A stretch of 64,000 bases of DNA from Terriglobia bacterium (GTDB lineage: Bacteria > Acidobacteriota > Terriglobia > Bryobacterales > Bryobacteraceae). This document shows positions 48,254-57,500 of the stretch, piece after piece. The DNA lies in the NCBI GenBank assembly GCA_020073615.1, contig JAIQEX010000007.1:28683-92682 (forward strand). Direction: 5' to 3'. How positions within the stretch are numbered: position 1 is the stretch's first letter; every line of letters begins with the position of its first letter. Made by a program: the position numbers and the translations under genes. A model generated the notes under the pieces. That model ran no database searches, was not told the DNA's origin, and saw only the letters and a list, made by a program, of their open reading frames with translations.

Positions 48254-48801
48254 TTCTCCACGCTCCGGCCAGCGGCCAGCGTGCTGCCGATGCGCTGGCG
48301 CAACTCGCTCAGCCGCATCACCAGCGTCTGGTCCTTTACCGGCCTGGCAGTGCCCCGCTCCAGCATCAATTCCCGGCTGGCGGTGCGCGTCGCCGTGGGG
48401 TCGGAGGTGCCGTTCTCAGCCAGCGCGAACAAGCCTTGGGTCAGCCCGAGCACCTGCGTGAGCCCGGCTTTGCCGGTCCATAAGAAGAAAACGAACTCAT
48501 CGCCCGCGTGGAATTCGGGCGCGCCCGCGAAGGTCTGGCGCAGGTTATTGGCCACGCCGCCGGGAACCAGGACCTCGACCGAGGCCTGGTTCGTGCCCTT
48601 CAGGGTTTCCGATACCTTGATCTTATAGTGCGTGTAGATCACCGGGCCGGAAAATGCCGCCCAGGAGCTCACCACGGTTCCGCGCACGATGGCCGTCGAT
48701 TGCCCGATCATGTCGTCCAAAGAAAGCCGCTCCAGAGTGGCGCACTGGAGCGGCGCGATCCAGAAGGCGAACAGTGGCGCAAGCAGGAAGAGGCGCTTCA
48801 C
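48250..48801 (-). CDS. Exported protein of unknown function upstream of the matrixin-like protease
   Basis: 183 residues from a GTG at 48801 with AAAGG upstream. Signal peptide (LFLLAPLFAFWIAPLQ), then a beta-rich domain beginning LDDMIGQSTAIVRGTVVSSW, with YTHYKIKVSETLKGT, VLVPGG and GDEFVFFLWTG. This pattern (adhesion-free, single small beta-barrel) is seen near secreted metalloproteases of Acidobacteriota. Its ATGA overlap with the protease gene suggests the two act together; it might be a chaperone or inhibitor, but nothing in the sequence proves it. Confidence 0.72.
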   Translation of the reverse strand: MKRLFLLAPLFAFWIAPLQCATLERLSLDDMIGQSTAIVRGTVVSSWAAFSGPVIYTHYKIKVSETLKGTNQASVEVLVPGGVANNLRQTFAGAPEFHAGDEFVFFLWTGKAGLTQVLGLTQGLFALAENGTSDPTATRTASRELMLERGTARPVKDQTLVMRLSELRQRIGSTLAAGRSVEK

Positions 48802-48923
48802 ACGGCTGGAATCAGCACCTTTCGAGCCAATCAATCTCACTGATAACACATGGGTTATTAGCTCCCTGGGGCCGCTTTCTGGGTTCCTGGGACACGGTAT
48901 TGGGGCACCGTGCCACAAAAGCC

Positions 48924-50834
48924 TCAGGTTTTTCCCGGTCTGACGATCAGCATGGGGACGTCCAGGTTGTGGCGCACCGGGTTGATGGTGGTGCCGAAGA
49001 TCAGGTCCTTCAGGCCCCCGTGACCGTGCGCCCCCATGATGACCAGGTCCGCCCGGATCTCCCGCGCGAAGCGCACGATATCTTTCCTGGGCGAAGGAGA
49101 ATGCGAGATGGCCGTTTCCACCACCACCCCCTGCTCGCGGAGCGACTGCGCGATGCGGTCGATGTACTGTTCGCCGGCTTCCACTTCAGCCGTGGATGCC
49201 GCTGGCCCGTAGACCTGGCTGGTGACGCCCTCTTCCACGTGCAGCAGATACACCTTGGCGCCGTAGATGCGCGCCGTGGCTGCCGCGTGGCTCACCGCCA
49301 GGCGGTCCAGAGCGGTGTGATCCAGAGGGACCAGGATGCGATGGTAGACCGGCGCGGCGGCCGCCCCGGCGCCCGCCATTTCCGGCAGGACAATGGGTGC
49401 CCGCCCGTACTTCCGGGTCCAACGGCTGATGGCGGGCTCCATGAGCACCCACAGCAGCAGCAGCGCCAGCACCGCCGCGGTGGGCACCGTGACCAGCCAG
49501 ACCATCGTTTTCCACGCGCCGGCGCCGGCCAGCCAGTCACCGATGGCCATGACTGCCAGCCGCGCATTCAGCCCGATGATGATGATGGCGGCGCCCCACG
49601 CCAGTATCCGGACCCACAGGACGTTGGCGAACGAGCCCATGCGCGCGCGATCATTGGTGAAATGAATCAGCGGTACGATGGCGAACGGCAACTGCATGCT
49701 GAGGATCACCTGGCTCAGGATCAGCAGCCCGAAGGTCGCCTTGTCTCCCACCAGGTAGATGGTCAGGGCCGCCGGAATGATGGCCAGCGAGCGGGTGATC
49801 AGGCGGCGCATCCAGGCCCTCATGCGAAAGTTTAGGAAACCTTCCATAACTACTTGTCCTGCAAGGGTTCCTGTTAAGGTGGAGGATTGTCCGGAGCAGA
49901 GCAGCGCAACGGCGAAGATCACCCCCGCGAGGCTGGTCCCGAGCAGCGGCACCAGCAGCACGTGGGCCTGCTGAATCTCAGTCACCACGATGCCGCGCTG
50001 GAAGAACACGGCCGCCGCCAGCACCAGGATGGCGCAGTTGACGAACATCGCCCCGTTGAGCGCCACCACCGAATCCACCAGGTTGTAGCGGCACGCGGTG
50101 CGTTTGGCCGCCTCGCTATGGCCGATGCTCCGCGTCTGCACCAGGGCGGAGTGCAGATACAGGTTGTGAGGCATCACGGTGGCGCCCAGAATCCCTATGG
50201 CCACGTACAGGCTCTCGCGGTTGAGCCGTGGCGCCAGGCCGGTGAATATCGCGCTGGCGGAAGGCTTGGCCCAGAAAATTTCGATGCAGAAGCAGGCCGC
50301 AATCACGCTGATCAGAGCCAGAATGAAGGCTTCGATGGTGCGGATGCCGAAGCTTTGAAACCAGAGCAGCAGCAGGGTGTCGGCGGCGGTGAGCAGCACG
50401 CCGGTGAAGAGCGGAATGTGAAACAGCAGGTTGAGCGCGATGGCCGCGCCCAGCACTTCCGCCAGGTCGCAGGCGGCGATGGCGATCTCGCAGAGCCCCC
50501 ACAGCGCCAGGCTCATGGGCCGGGGATAGGTTTCGCGGCACGCCTGCGCCAGATCGCGCCCGGAGACGATTCCCAAACGCGCGCTGAGGGTTTGCAGCAG
50601 GATGGCCATGGCGTTGGACATGACCAGCACCCACAGCAACTGGTAGCCGAAGCGCGCGCCGCCCTCCAGGTCGGTGGCCCAGTTGCCGGGGTCCATGTAG
50701 CCCACGCTCACCAGGTAGGCCGGCCCGGCAAACGCGAACATGCGCCGCCAGAAGGAGAGCTGGGAGGTGCCCACGCTGGCATGAACTTCACCCAGCGACC
50801 GCGCGTCCGGCACCTGTTGTTTCGTGGCCGCCAT
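48924..50834 (-). CDS. Nramp divalent-metal transporter fused to a UspA domain
   Basis: 636 residues. Residues about 35-460 are an Nramp (MntH-like) transporter with GYMDPGNWATDLEGG and MPHNLYLHSALVQTR, so the metal-coordinating Asp, Asn and Met are present. A C-terminal universal-stress domain lies at about 490-636 (HRILVPLDHTALDRLAVSHA; ATP-type loop GAHGHGGLKDLIFGTT). Likely substrate Mn2+ or Fe2+, with the UspA domain as cytoplasmic regulator. The ATG at 50834 is preceded by a TATAGT -10 box. Clear paralogue of the transporter half of the gene at 16803. Confidence 0.92.
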   Translation of the reverse strand: MAATKQQVPDARSLGEVHASVGTSQLSFWRRMFAFAGPAYLVSVGYMDPGNWATDLEGGARFGYQLLWVLVMSNAMAILLQTLSARLGIVSGRDLAQACRETYPRPMSLALWGLCEIAIAACDLAEVLGAAIALNLLFHIPLFTGVLLTAADTLLLLWFQSFGIRTIEAFILALISVIAACFCIEIFWAKPSASAIFTGLAPRLNRESLYVAIGILGATVMPHNLYLHSALVQTRSIGHSEAAKRTACRYNLVDSVVALNGAMFVNCAILVLAAAVFFQRGIVVTEIQQAHVLLVPLLGTSLAGVIFAVALLCSGQSSTLTGTLAGQVVMEGFLNFRMRAWMRRLITRSLAIIPAALTIYLVGDKATFGLLILSQVILSMQLPFAIVPLIHFTNDRARMGSFANVLWVRILAWGAAIIIIGLNARLAVMAIGDWLAGAGAWKTMVWLVTVPTAAVLALLLLWVLMEPAISRWTRKYGRAPIVLPEMAGAGAAAAPVYHRILVPLDHTALDRLAVSHAAATARIYGAKVYLLHVEEGVTSQVYGPAASTAEVEAGEQYIDRIAQSLREQGVVVETAISHSPSPRKDIVRFAREIRADLVIMGAHGHGGLKDLIFGTTINPVRHNLDVPMLIVRPGKT

Positions 50835-50841
50835 GCAGATT

Positions 50842-50873
50842 TCACTATAGTGAGGGCAGGCGTCCGGTGACAA
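50842..50873 (-). promoter_or_regulatory. Promoter with palindromic -10 region for the Nramp-UspA gene
   Basis: On the minus strand TTGTCA (50873-50868) and TATAGT (50849-50844) are spaced 18 bp. The -10 lies inside a perfect 12-bp palindrome TCACTATAGTGA (50842-50853), a possible operator. The ATG is 9 bp beyond, so the transcript would be nearly leaderless. Confidence 0.5.
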
Positions 50874-50920
50874 GCGCGGGGCGCCGGTGCGTCTGGCCGG
50901 CGGCCCGGCGCGAGTAACCC

Positions 50921-51199
50921 TTACCGCGTCCCTCCTACAACCTCATAGTGGATGCGCGGGATGTCGGTAGCCAGGGGGTTGCGGCGATCGCTCAGGTCGC
51001 GGGGCCGAGGCCAGTGTCCGAACTGGATGCCGAACACCACACGGCCGCTATCGTGGCGTCCCACAAAGGTCTCGTTGAAATCGCCTTCCACCGTAAAGCC
51101 GATCTCCGGCCGGAATTGATACACGAAGCGCAGCAGGGCCCCGGGCCGGTCATCCAATCCCGGAGCGTGACGATGCAGATACACCAGGTTGCCTTTCAT
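50921..51199 (-). pseudogene. Probable C-terminal fragment of an outer-membrane beta-barrel protein
   Basis: 92 codons with alternating aromatic strands typical of a barrel end (LLRFVYQFRPEIGFTVEG, SGRVVFGIQFGHW), ending IPRIHYEVVGGTR. There is no signal peptide and no ribosome site at the ATG (51199). The upstream sequence continues in another frame with protein-like content (EAAKLVNNPQPLVV) that ends in a TGA overlapping this ATG. I read this as the remnant of a longer, frameshifted and truncated gene, but a genuine short protein is not excluded. Confidence 0.4.
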
Positions 51200-51352
51200 G
51201 TAAAACCGTGATCGACGCGCCGGACAACGAGCGGTTGAGGATTGTTGACCAGTTTGGCGGCTTCGGCCAGGTGCAGTTGCCGCTCCGGCGCTAGTACTGT
51301 CGAGACTCTCTACAGCAAGTACCGTTTCAGGCCCTTAACTATGCAATATTGG

Positions 51353-51381
51353 TTGACTGGTGGACTGGCGGGGTGCAGAAT
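51353..51381 (+). promoter_or_regulatory. Putative promoter of the PEP-CTERM protein gene
   Basis: TTGACT (51353-51358) and CAGAAT (51376-51381) with a 17-bp spacer, about 65 nt upstream of the GTG start. Confidence 0.4.
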
Positions 51382-51452
51382 GTACTCGGATCGATTAGTC
51401 CTGAAATTGAGGGGCTGTCGCTCTGTACCTTGAATCGGAGGGCAACACCAAC

Positions 51453-52247
51453 GTGAAGAATATCATCCGCAGAGCCACAATTGCTATGGTTGTGGTCTGC
51501 CTGACGGTGAGCATGGGGTTCGCGGGCACCGTGGCGATCATTAACGGCGCCAGCACCACCAGCGAAACCGGTACCACCTCGCTGATTACTAACAATCTGG
51601 TGGCCTTGGAAACGGCCGTCGGAAACACCCCCACGGTGCTGGACACGATCCCGGCAAACCTGGCTGGTTTTACCCAGGTCTGGGATATCCGGTTCGACAA
51701 CAGTGCCGCGCTCACCGCCGCAGACCTGGCCCAGTATGCAGCCTTCCTGGTGAGCGGCGGCAACATGTTCGTCATGGGAGAGAATCTCTTCTTTACCACA
51801 AGAGACGACTCCGTGCTGGCGCTGATCAGCCAACTCGGCGGAGGCCTTCTGGGCTTCGTAGACACGTCCGCTGGCCAGGACACGCAGACCGTCAACCCGC
51901 CGTTCACGGGTCCCAACCCGGTCACGTCGCTTACTTACTCGGCCTCGGGTGGCTTTGACGGACCCGGTACCGGGCAATTCATCACCCAGTTCAGCCCGAC
52001 CGCCGGCAGCGGCATCGCTTTCGGTCCGGGCACCTTGTCCGGCGCTCCGCTGGGCACGCTCACCACTATTTTCGACGTGAACTTCATGCAGGGCGATCAG
52101 GGCACAGACGCCCAGAACCTGACGAAGAACCTGGTCGGCTTCGTGAATAACCCGACCGGTGTTCCGGAACCGGCATCCATGCTTCTGTTGGGAACGGGTC
52201 TGGTCGGGTTGGCCTCTTTCGGCCGGCGCCTCCGCAAACGGGCCTGA
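51453..52247 (+). CDS. PEP-CTERM sorting-domain exported protein
   Basis: 264 residues. GTG start with GGAGGG 10 bp upstream. Signal peptide (ATIAMVVVCLTVSMGFAG), a central domain of unknown type (AAFLVSGGNMFVMGENLFFT), and a C-terminal PEP-CTERM signal: VPEPASMLLLGTGLVGLASF followed by a basic tail RRLRKR. PEP-CTERM proteins are processed by exosortase and are usually linked to exopolysaccharide or biofilm matrix. No exosortase gene is in this window. A GC-rich hairpin follows the stop. Confidence 0.9.
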   Translation: MKNIIRRATIAMVVVCLTVSMGFAGTVAIINGASTTSETGTTSLITNNLVALETAVGNTPTVLDTIPANLAGFTQVWDIRFDNSAALTAADLAQYAAFLVSGGNMFVMGENLFFTTRDDSVLALISQLGGGLLGFVDTSAGQDTQTVNPPFTGPNPVTSLTYSASGGFDGPGTGQFITQFSPTAGSGIAFGPGTLSGAPLGTLTTIFDVNFMQGDQGTDAQNLTKNLVGFVNNPTGVPEPASMLLLGTGLVGLASFGRRLRKRA

Positions 52248-52267
52248 CAGGATACGGCAAAGGCTCA

Positions 52268-52298
52268 TACGGGGCGGGTCTCCCGGCCCGCCCCCGTA
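52268..52298 (+). terminator. Stable GC-rich hairpin after the PEP-CTERM gene
   Basis: TACGGGGCGGG (52268-52278) pairs with CCCGCCCCCGTA (52287-52298), an 11-bp stem with a single bulge and an 8-nt loop, starting 20 bp after the stop. There is no clear T tract, so termination strength is uncertain. Confidence 0.6.
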
Positions 52299-52468
52299 CG
52301 CGGTCCATTCCCGACATTCCCGGCATTCTTCTTCTCGACACGCTGCCTCCCCATTTGCTAAGATACAAAGAGATTAATGGTTGTCCTGCTGCCCGATACT
52401 TTTGTGGTCCTCTTCACCGGTACCCTACAACCCCATCACCCCTCCGAGGAGTAAAGCGTAGAAAATCT

Positions 52469-52696
52469 ATGGCTTCCAATACCTATTCGCAAGGCGCCCA
52501 AGTCGAGCACCAGAAGTTCGGCTTGGGAACGGTCCTGTCGAGCAGCGAAGAACGCATCGTGATCAAGTTCGACGACCACGGCGAGAAGAAGTTCGTCACT
52601 ACCATGGTGATGGGCAGTTTGAAGAAGAGCGACAGGCAACCCCCCGCCGAGAAGAAGGGCTCCCGCAAGAAGAAGGCCACGCCGATCACGGCATAG
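52469..52696 (+). CDS. Small protein with a UvrD/PcrA C-terminal (tudor-like) domain
   Basis: 75 residues. The core QGAQVEHQKFGLGTVLSSSE and RIVIKFDDHGEKKFVTTMV matches the tudor-like fold found at the C-terminus of UvrD/PcrA helicases, where it contacts RNA polymerase. A Lys-rich tail follows (KKGSRKKK). No helicase is attached here. Probably nucleic-acid or polymerase binding. It precedes a cold-shock-domain protein by 24 bp, likely in one operon. Confidence 0.75.
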   Translation: MASNTYSQGAQVEHQKFGLGTVLSSSEERIVIKFDDHGEKKFVTTMVMGSLKKSDRQPPAEKKGSRKKKATPITA

Positions 52697-52720
52697 CCGC
52701 ACCCAATCGAGGAATATTCG

Positions 52721-53137
52721 TTGAACGCACGCCAAAAACGACTGTTTGAAGAGGCTCGCAAGCGCAATCCGAACCTCAAAATTCCCACCGAAATCAAGCC
52801 CGCCACGGAGTGGACGGAAGACGATCTCGCGCTCATCAAGCAGGGGGTGGGCGATAAGAGCACCCGGCCGAATCAGTCCTCCGAATCCGGCGAGTCCGGC
52901 GGGGAAAGCCCCTCCGGGGAGCAGACCGGCTCGGTGGTCACCTACTTCGAAGCGAAGGGCTTCGGTTTTCTGAGGCCCGACGACGGCGGACGCGACATCT
53001 TCTTCCACGTCTCGCGGCTGGCCGAAGGCCTGGCTACCGATCTGCGGCCCGGCACCAAGGTAGTCTACGAGTTGGGAATGGACCGGACCGGGAAAATGGC
53101 GGCGAGCAGCATCCGCATCCCTCCTCCTGCGCAATAA
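52721..53137 (+). CDS. Cold-shock-domain protein with N-terminal extension
   Basis: 138 residues from a TTG with GAGGA 7 bp upstream. The N-terminal 65 residues are polar (NARQKRLFEEARKRNP, then a Ser/Gly/Glu-rich linker). The C-terminal OB fold is a cold-shock domain: GSVVTYFEAKGFGFLRPDDG and RDIFFHVSRL, with the RNP1-like and RNP2-like aromatic residues present. Likely an RNA-binding protein. It sits just ahead of ffh. Confidence 0.85.
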   Translation: MNARQKRLFEEARKRNPNLKIPTEIKPATEWTEDDLALIKQGVGDKSTRPNQSSESGESGGESPSGEQTGSVVTYFEAKGFGFLRPDDGGRDIFFHVSRLAEGLATDLRPGTKVVYELGMDRTGKMAASSIRIPPPAQ

Positions 53138-53204
53138 CCGGATATAATAAGGGGACCGAAAACCATCCCCCGCGTTGTGTGCCAGGCGGGGCGGTTCTAT
53201 TCTC

Positions 53205-54572
53205 ATGTTCGACAACCTGTCGGAAAAGCTGCAACGGGTTTTCAAGAACCTGCGCGGCGAAGGTAAACTCTCGGCCGAAAACATGGAGGGCGCCCTCCGC
53301 GAGATCCGCATGGCGCTGCTCGAGGCCGACGTCAACTTCCGCGTGGTCAAGCAGCTCATCGAGAACATCAAACTGAAAGCCATGGGCGAAGAGGTGCTCA
53401 CCGCCCTCTCCCCGTCGCAGCAGGTCGTCAAGATCGTCCACGATGAGCTGGTCAAGATCCTGGGCAGCCACGAGTCCAAGCTGCGCTTTGCCAACGAGCC
53501 GCCCAGCGTGTTTCTGATCGTCGGCCTGCAGGGCTCGGGCAAGACCACCTCCACCGGTAAACTGGCGCGCTGGCTGGCCCGGAACGGGCATCGCCCCATG
53601 ATGGTCTCGGTGGACGTCTACCGCCCGGCGGCGCGCGAGCAGCTCAAGGTGATCGCCGCCGAGCTGAAGGAGGCGATCTATGAGGGCACACCCGCGGAGA
53701 AGGACCCGCTCGAACTGGCCAAAGCGGCGCGCCGCGAGAGCGCCAACAGCGGCCGCGACGTGCTGCTGGTGGATACCGCCGGCCGCCTGCACATTGACGA
53801 CCAGCTCATGACTGAGCTGCAGCAACTGAAAGAGCAGCTCAAGCCCGTCGAAATCCTCTTCGTGGCCGACGCCATGACCGGGCAGGACGCCGTGAAATCG
53901 GCCGACGAGTTCCACAAGCGCCTGGGCATCACCGGGGTGCTGCTGACCAAGATGGATGGCGATGCGCGCGGCGGCGCGGCGCTCTCCATCCGCCACGTCA
54001 CCGGGCAGCCCCTGAAGTTCGTGGGCATCGGCGAGAAGTTCGACGCGCTCGAGGCGTTCCATCCCGACCGCGCGGCCGACCGCATCCTGGGCATGGGCGA
54101 CATCCTCTCCTTCATCGAGAAGGCGGAACAGGCCATCGACAAGAAGCAGGCTGTCGAGATGCAGCGCAAGCTGATCACCAACGATTTCACGCTGGAGGAT
54201 TTCCGCGACCAGCTGCGCCAGATCCGCAAGCTGGGCCCGCTCGGCTCGCTGCTCGACATGATGCCCAAGGTGGGCATTCTCAAGGAACTGAAGGACGTCA
54301 AAGTCGACGACGGGGAGATCAACCGGGTGGTGGCCATCATCGATTCCATGACCCCGCGCGAGCGCGACAACCACATGATCATTAACGGCAGCCGCCGCCG
54401 GCGCATTGCCAAGGGAAGCGGCACGTCCGTGCAGGAAGTGAACCAATTGTTGAAGCAGTATGCCCAGGCCCGGAAGATGATGAAAAGTTTCTCGGGCGGC
54501 TTCCTGGGAAGGAAGTTGGGCAAGATGAAAATGCCTCCCGGTTTCCCGTTTGGAGACATGCCGGGACGTTGA
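53205..54572 (+). CDS. ffh: Signal recognition particle GTPase Ffh (SRP54)
   Basis: 455 residues. N domain at the start (MFDNLSEKLQRVFKNLRG), G domain with P-loop GLQGSGKTTSTGKL, DVYRPAAREQLK, DTAGRLHID and TKMDGDARGGAALS, then a Met-rich M domain (about 330-450; KGSGTSVQEVNQLLKQY, RKMMKSF, KMKMPPGFPFGDMPGR). It targets inner-membrane and secreted proteins with FtsY and 4.5S RNA. The ATG at 53205 gives the canonical N-terminus. A TATAAT at 53143-53148 and a short GC hairpin at 53168-53191 lie in the leader. Confidence 0.96.
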   Translation: MFDNLSEKLQRVFKNLRGEGKLSAENMEGALREIRMALLEADVNFRVVKQLIENIKLKAMGEEVLTALSPSQQVVKIVHDELVKILGSHESKLRFANEPPSVFLIVGLQGSGKTTSTGKLARWLARNGHRPMMVSVDVYRPAAREQLKVIAAELKEAIYEGTPAEKDPLELAKAARRESANSGRDVLLVDTAGRLHIDDQLMTELQQLKEQLKPVEILFVADAMTGQDAVKSADEFHKRLGITGVLLTKMDGDARGGAALSIRHVTGQPLKFVGIGEKFDALEAFHPDRAADRILGMGDILSFIEKAEQAIDKKQAVEMQRKLITNDFTLEDFRDQLRQIRKLGPLGSLLDMMPKVGILKELKDVKVDDGEINRVVAIIDSMTPRERDNHMIINGSRRRRIAKGSGTSVQEVNQLLKQYAQARKMMKSFSGGFLGRKLGKMKMPPGFPFGDMPGR

Positions 54573-54599
54573 GTTGAGAATCCTTTTGCTGGAGTAGCG

Positions 54600-54857
54600 A
54601 TGCTGATGATTCGCCTGGCGCGTTTCGGCGCCAAAAAGAAGCCGTTTTACCGCGTAGTCGTAATTGAGAAAGAGCGCGCCCGCAATGGCCGCAACCTGGA
54701 AGTGGTGGGGCACTACAATCCGCTTTCCAAACCGGCGCAGGTGGTGCTGAGGCACGATCGGCTGGAGTACTGGTCCAATAATGGGGCGCAAATGTCGGAA
54801 ACCGTCAAGCGGCTGGTGGCCAAGAACCCCGCCGCGGCCCCCCAACCGGCGGCGTAG
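54600..54857 (+). CDS. rpsP: 30S ribosomal protein bS16
   Basis: 85 residues, MLMIRLARFGAKKKPFYRVV and VEVVGHYNPL-like block (LEVVGHYNPLSKPAQVV), RLEYWSNNGAQMSETVKRL. Length and order within ffh-rpsP-khpA-rimM-trmD-rplS are standard. The extra Pro/Ala tail is short. TGGAG lies just upstream of the ATG. Confidence 0.96.
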   Translation: MLMIRLARFGAKKKPFYRVVVIEKERARNGRNLEVVGHYNPLSKPAQVVLRHDRLEYWSNNGAQMSETVKRLVAKNPAAAPQPAA

Positions 54858-54963
54858 CCGCACCTGACTGTAAGGAACAGAACGGCCCGGAAATGGCTGG
54901 CGGGATTTACCGTCCTGCCGCGGGTAGGCTTCGGGTACCATGAGGTCTAGGGAGGCCGGGTGC

Positions 54964-55194
54964 ATGAAACAGCTGATCGAGGACATCGCGAAAGCTCTGG
55001 TTGACATCCCGGAAGAGGTTTCCGTCCGCGAAGTGACGGGTGAGCAGGTTACCGTTTTGGAGCTGAAGGTCGCGCCCAGCGATCTGGGAAAAGTGATCGG
55101 AAAGCAGGGCCGCACCGCCCGCTCGATCCGCACCATCCTGGGGGCGGCCGGCATGAAACTGAACCGCCGGTTCACACTGGAAATCCTGGAGTGA
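54964..55194 (+). CDS. khpA: KH-domain RNA-binding protein KhpA (YlqC)
   Basis: 76 residues: [20 protein letters not shown] then the KH core [19 protein letters not shown] with GxxG motif (GKQG). KhpA dimers with KhpB bind RNA and influence cell elongation in other bacteria. GGAGG precedes the ATG at 54964. It overlaps rimM by GTGA. Confidence 0.93.
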   Translation: MKQLIEDIAKALVDIPEEVSVREVTGEQVTVLELKVAPSDLGKVIGKQGRTARSIRTILGAAGMKLNRRFTLEILE

Positions 55195-55717
55195 GCGCGC
55201 CCGAAGCCGCGTGGGTGGCCGTAGCCCTGTTGGGCAAGACGCGGGGCAACCGCGGTGAAGTCACGGCGCTCGCGCTCAGCAGTAAGCCCGAACGCTACCA
55301 GGCGTTGCGGGAGGTTTATCTGTTCGGCGGGCACACACCGGCGACGGGCCAGATGTTCGAAGTGGAATCCGTCTGGTTCCACGATGCCACCCTCATCTTC
55401 AAGTTCCGCTGGGTGGATACGATTACCGACGCCGAGCGTCTGGCCGGGGCCGAAGTCCGCGTGCCGGCGAGCCAGCGCGCGCCGCTCGACGCGGGCGAGT
55501 TTTTCCAATCCGACCTGATCGGCTGCGAAGTAGTGGACCGCCGCACCGGCGAATCGCTGGGACAGGTTTCCGCCTGGCAGGAGGGCGGGGGAGCGGGGCT
55601 GCTGGTGGTGGGCGATCTGCTGATTCCCTTCGCGCGCGCCATCTGCGTGGAGATCGACCCCGCCCGGAAACGCATCGCCGTCGAGTTGCCGGAAGGCCTG
55701 AAGGATCTGAACCGGCC

Positions 55718-55721
<4 letters not shown>
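55191..55721 (+). CDS. rimM: Ribosome maturation factor RimM
   Basis: 176 residues. The N-terminal barrel begins [20 protein letters not shown] and the C-terminal PRC-like barrel has [20 protein letters not shown] and [16 protein letters not shown]. RimM binds uS19 for 30S head assembly. GTG start inside the khpA stop, and the last bases overlap trmD, so translation is coupled on both sides. Confidence 0.94.
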
Positions 55722-56428
<707 letters not shown>

Positions 56429-56450
56429 GATAGAAGTTCAAGGAAATTCC

Positions 56451-56798
56451 ATGCAGAACGCATTGATGGCGAAATTTATCAACAAGAACAAGCGGGCCGA
56501 TGTCCCCACCTTCCGGCCGGGAGACACGATCCGCGTCCACGTGAAGATCAAGGAAGGCGATAAGGAGCGGCTGCAAGCCTTTGAGGGCACGGTCATCGCC
56601 CGCAACAACACCGGCTTGGGCGAGAGCATCACGGTGCGCAAGGTCAGCTTCGGGCAAGGGGTGGAGCGCATCTTCCCGGTGCATGCCAAGGTGATCGACC
56701 ACATCGACGTGGTGCGCACGGGCCGGGTGCGGCGCGCCAAGCTCTATTACCTGCGCGGATTGAAGGGCAAAGCGGCCCGTCTCAGAGAGCGCCAGTAG
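56451..56798 (+). CDS. rplS: 50S ribosomal protein bL19
   Basis: 115 residues: [58 protein letters not shown] and [25 protein letters not shown] precedes the ATG at 56451. Part of the trmD operon. Confidence 0.96.
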   Translation: MQNALMAKFINKNKRADVPTFRPGDTIRVHVKIKEGDKERLQAFEGTVIARNNTGLGESITVRKVSFGQGVERIFPVHAKVIDHIDVVRTGRVRRAKLYYLRGLKGKAARLRERQ

Positions 56799-56813
56799 GC
56801 GCCGGATTTTTCC

Positions 56814-57500
56814 ATGCGACCCGAGGCCGCGGGTGGCAAATTCCGGTGCGAAGGAACGCTGGAGCGAGAGTTGCGCGCGCGCGGTTTCGCCGCCGTTGCC
56901 GGCGTGGATGAAGTGGGCCGCGGCGCGCTGTTCGGTGCCGTGGTAGCCGGCGCGGTGATCCTTTCGCCCGATCGCCCGGTGCGCGGATTGAACGACAGCA
57001 AGCTGCTCGAGCCCGAGCGCCGCGAGGTGCTGGCCGCGCGTATTCGCGAGCGGGCGGTGGCGTGGGCCATCGCCGCGGTGGATGCGGCCACCATCGACCG
57101 CATCAACATCTACCAGGCGTCGCGTGTGGCCATGCGCCTGGCGGTGAGCCGCCTCAACCCCGCGCCGGACTTCCTGTTGATCGACGCCGTACCGCTCGAT
57201 CTGCCGCTTCCCCAGCGCCCCCTCATCAAGGGCGATGCGCGCTGTCACGCCATCGCCGCGGCTTCCATTATCGCCAAGGTATACCGCGATGAGTGCATGC
57301 GCGCCTGGGGCGAAATCTTCCCCGAATACGGCCTGGCGTTGCACAAAGGCTACGCCACGCCGGAACACCGAGCCGCCATCGCTAAGTACGGCCTCACCCC
57401 CCTGCACCGCCTGAGCTTCGAACCGGTGCGCGCGCACTGCCTCTTCCCACTCGATTACAATCCGCAGATGGACCTGTTCGAGACGGTAGGGGCCGCATGA
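56814..57500 (+). CDS. rnhB: Ribonuclease HII
   Basis: 228 residues. Catalytic region AVAGVDEVGRGALFGAVVAG (Asp, Glu), LNDSKLL, LLIDAVPL (Asp) and KGDARCHAIAAASIIAKVYR followed by the last acidic residue. Removes ribonucleotides and RNA primers from DNA. It follows rplS by 15 bp, a common order, and overlaps the next small membrane gene by ATGA. Confidence 0.95.
   Translation: MRPEAAGGKFRCEGTLERELRARGFAAVAGVDEVGRGALFGAVVAGAVILSPDRPVRGLNDSKLLEPERREVLAARIRERAVAWAIAAVDAATIDRINIYQASRVAMRLAVSRLNPAPDFLLIDAVPLDLPLPQRPLIKGDARCHAIAAASIIAKVYRDECMRAWGEIFPEYGLALHKGYATPEHRAAIAKYGLTPLHRLSFEPVRAHCLFPLDYNPQMDLFETVGAA

Noticed and set aside
53034..55508. 824-codon frame antisense to ffh-rpsP-khpA
   Set aside because: Low-complexity, His/Leu/Gly-rich shadow of three well-supported genes on the other strand.
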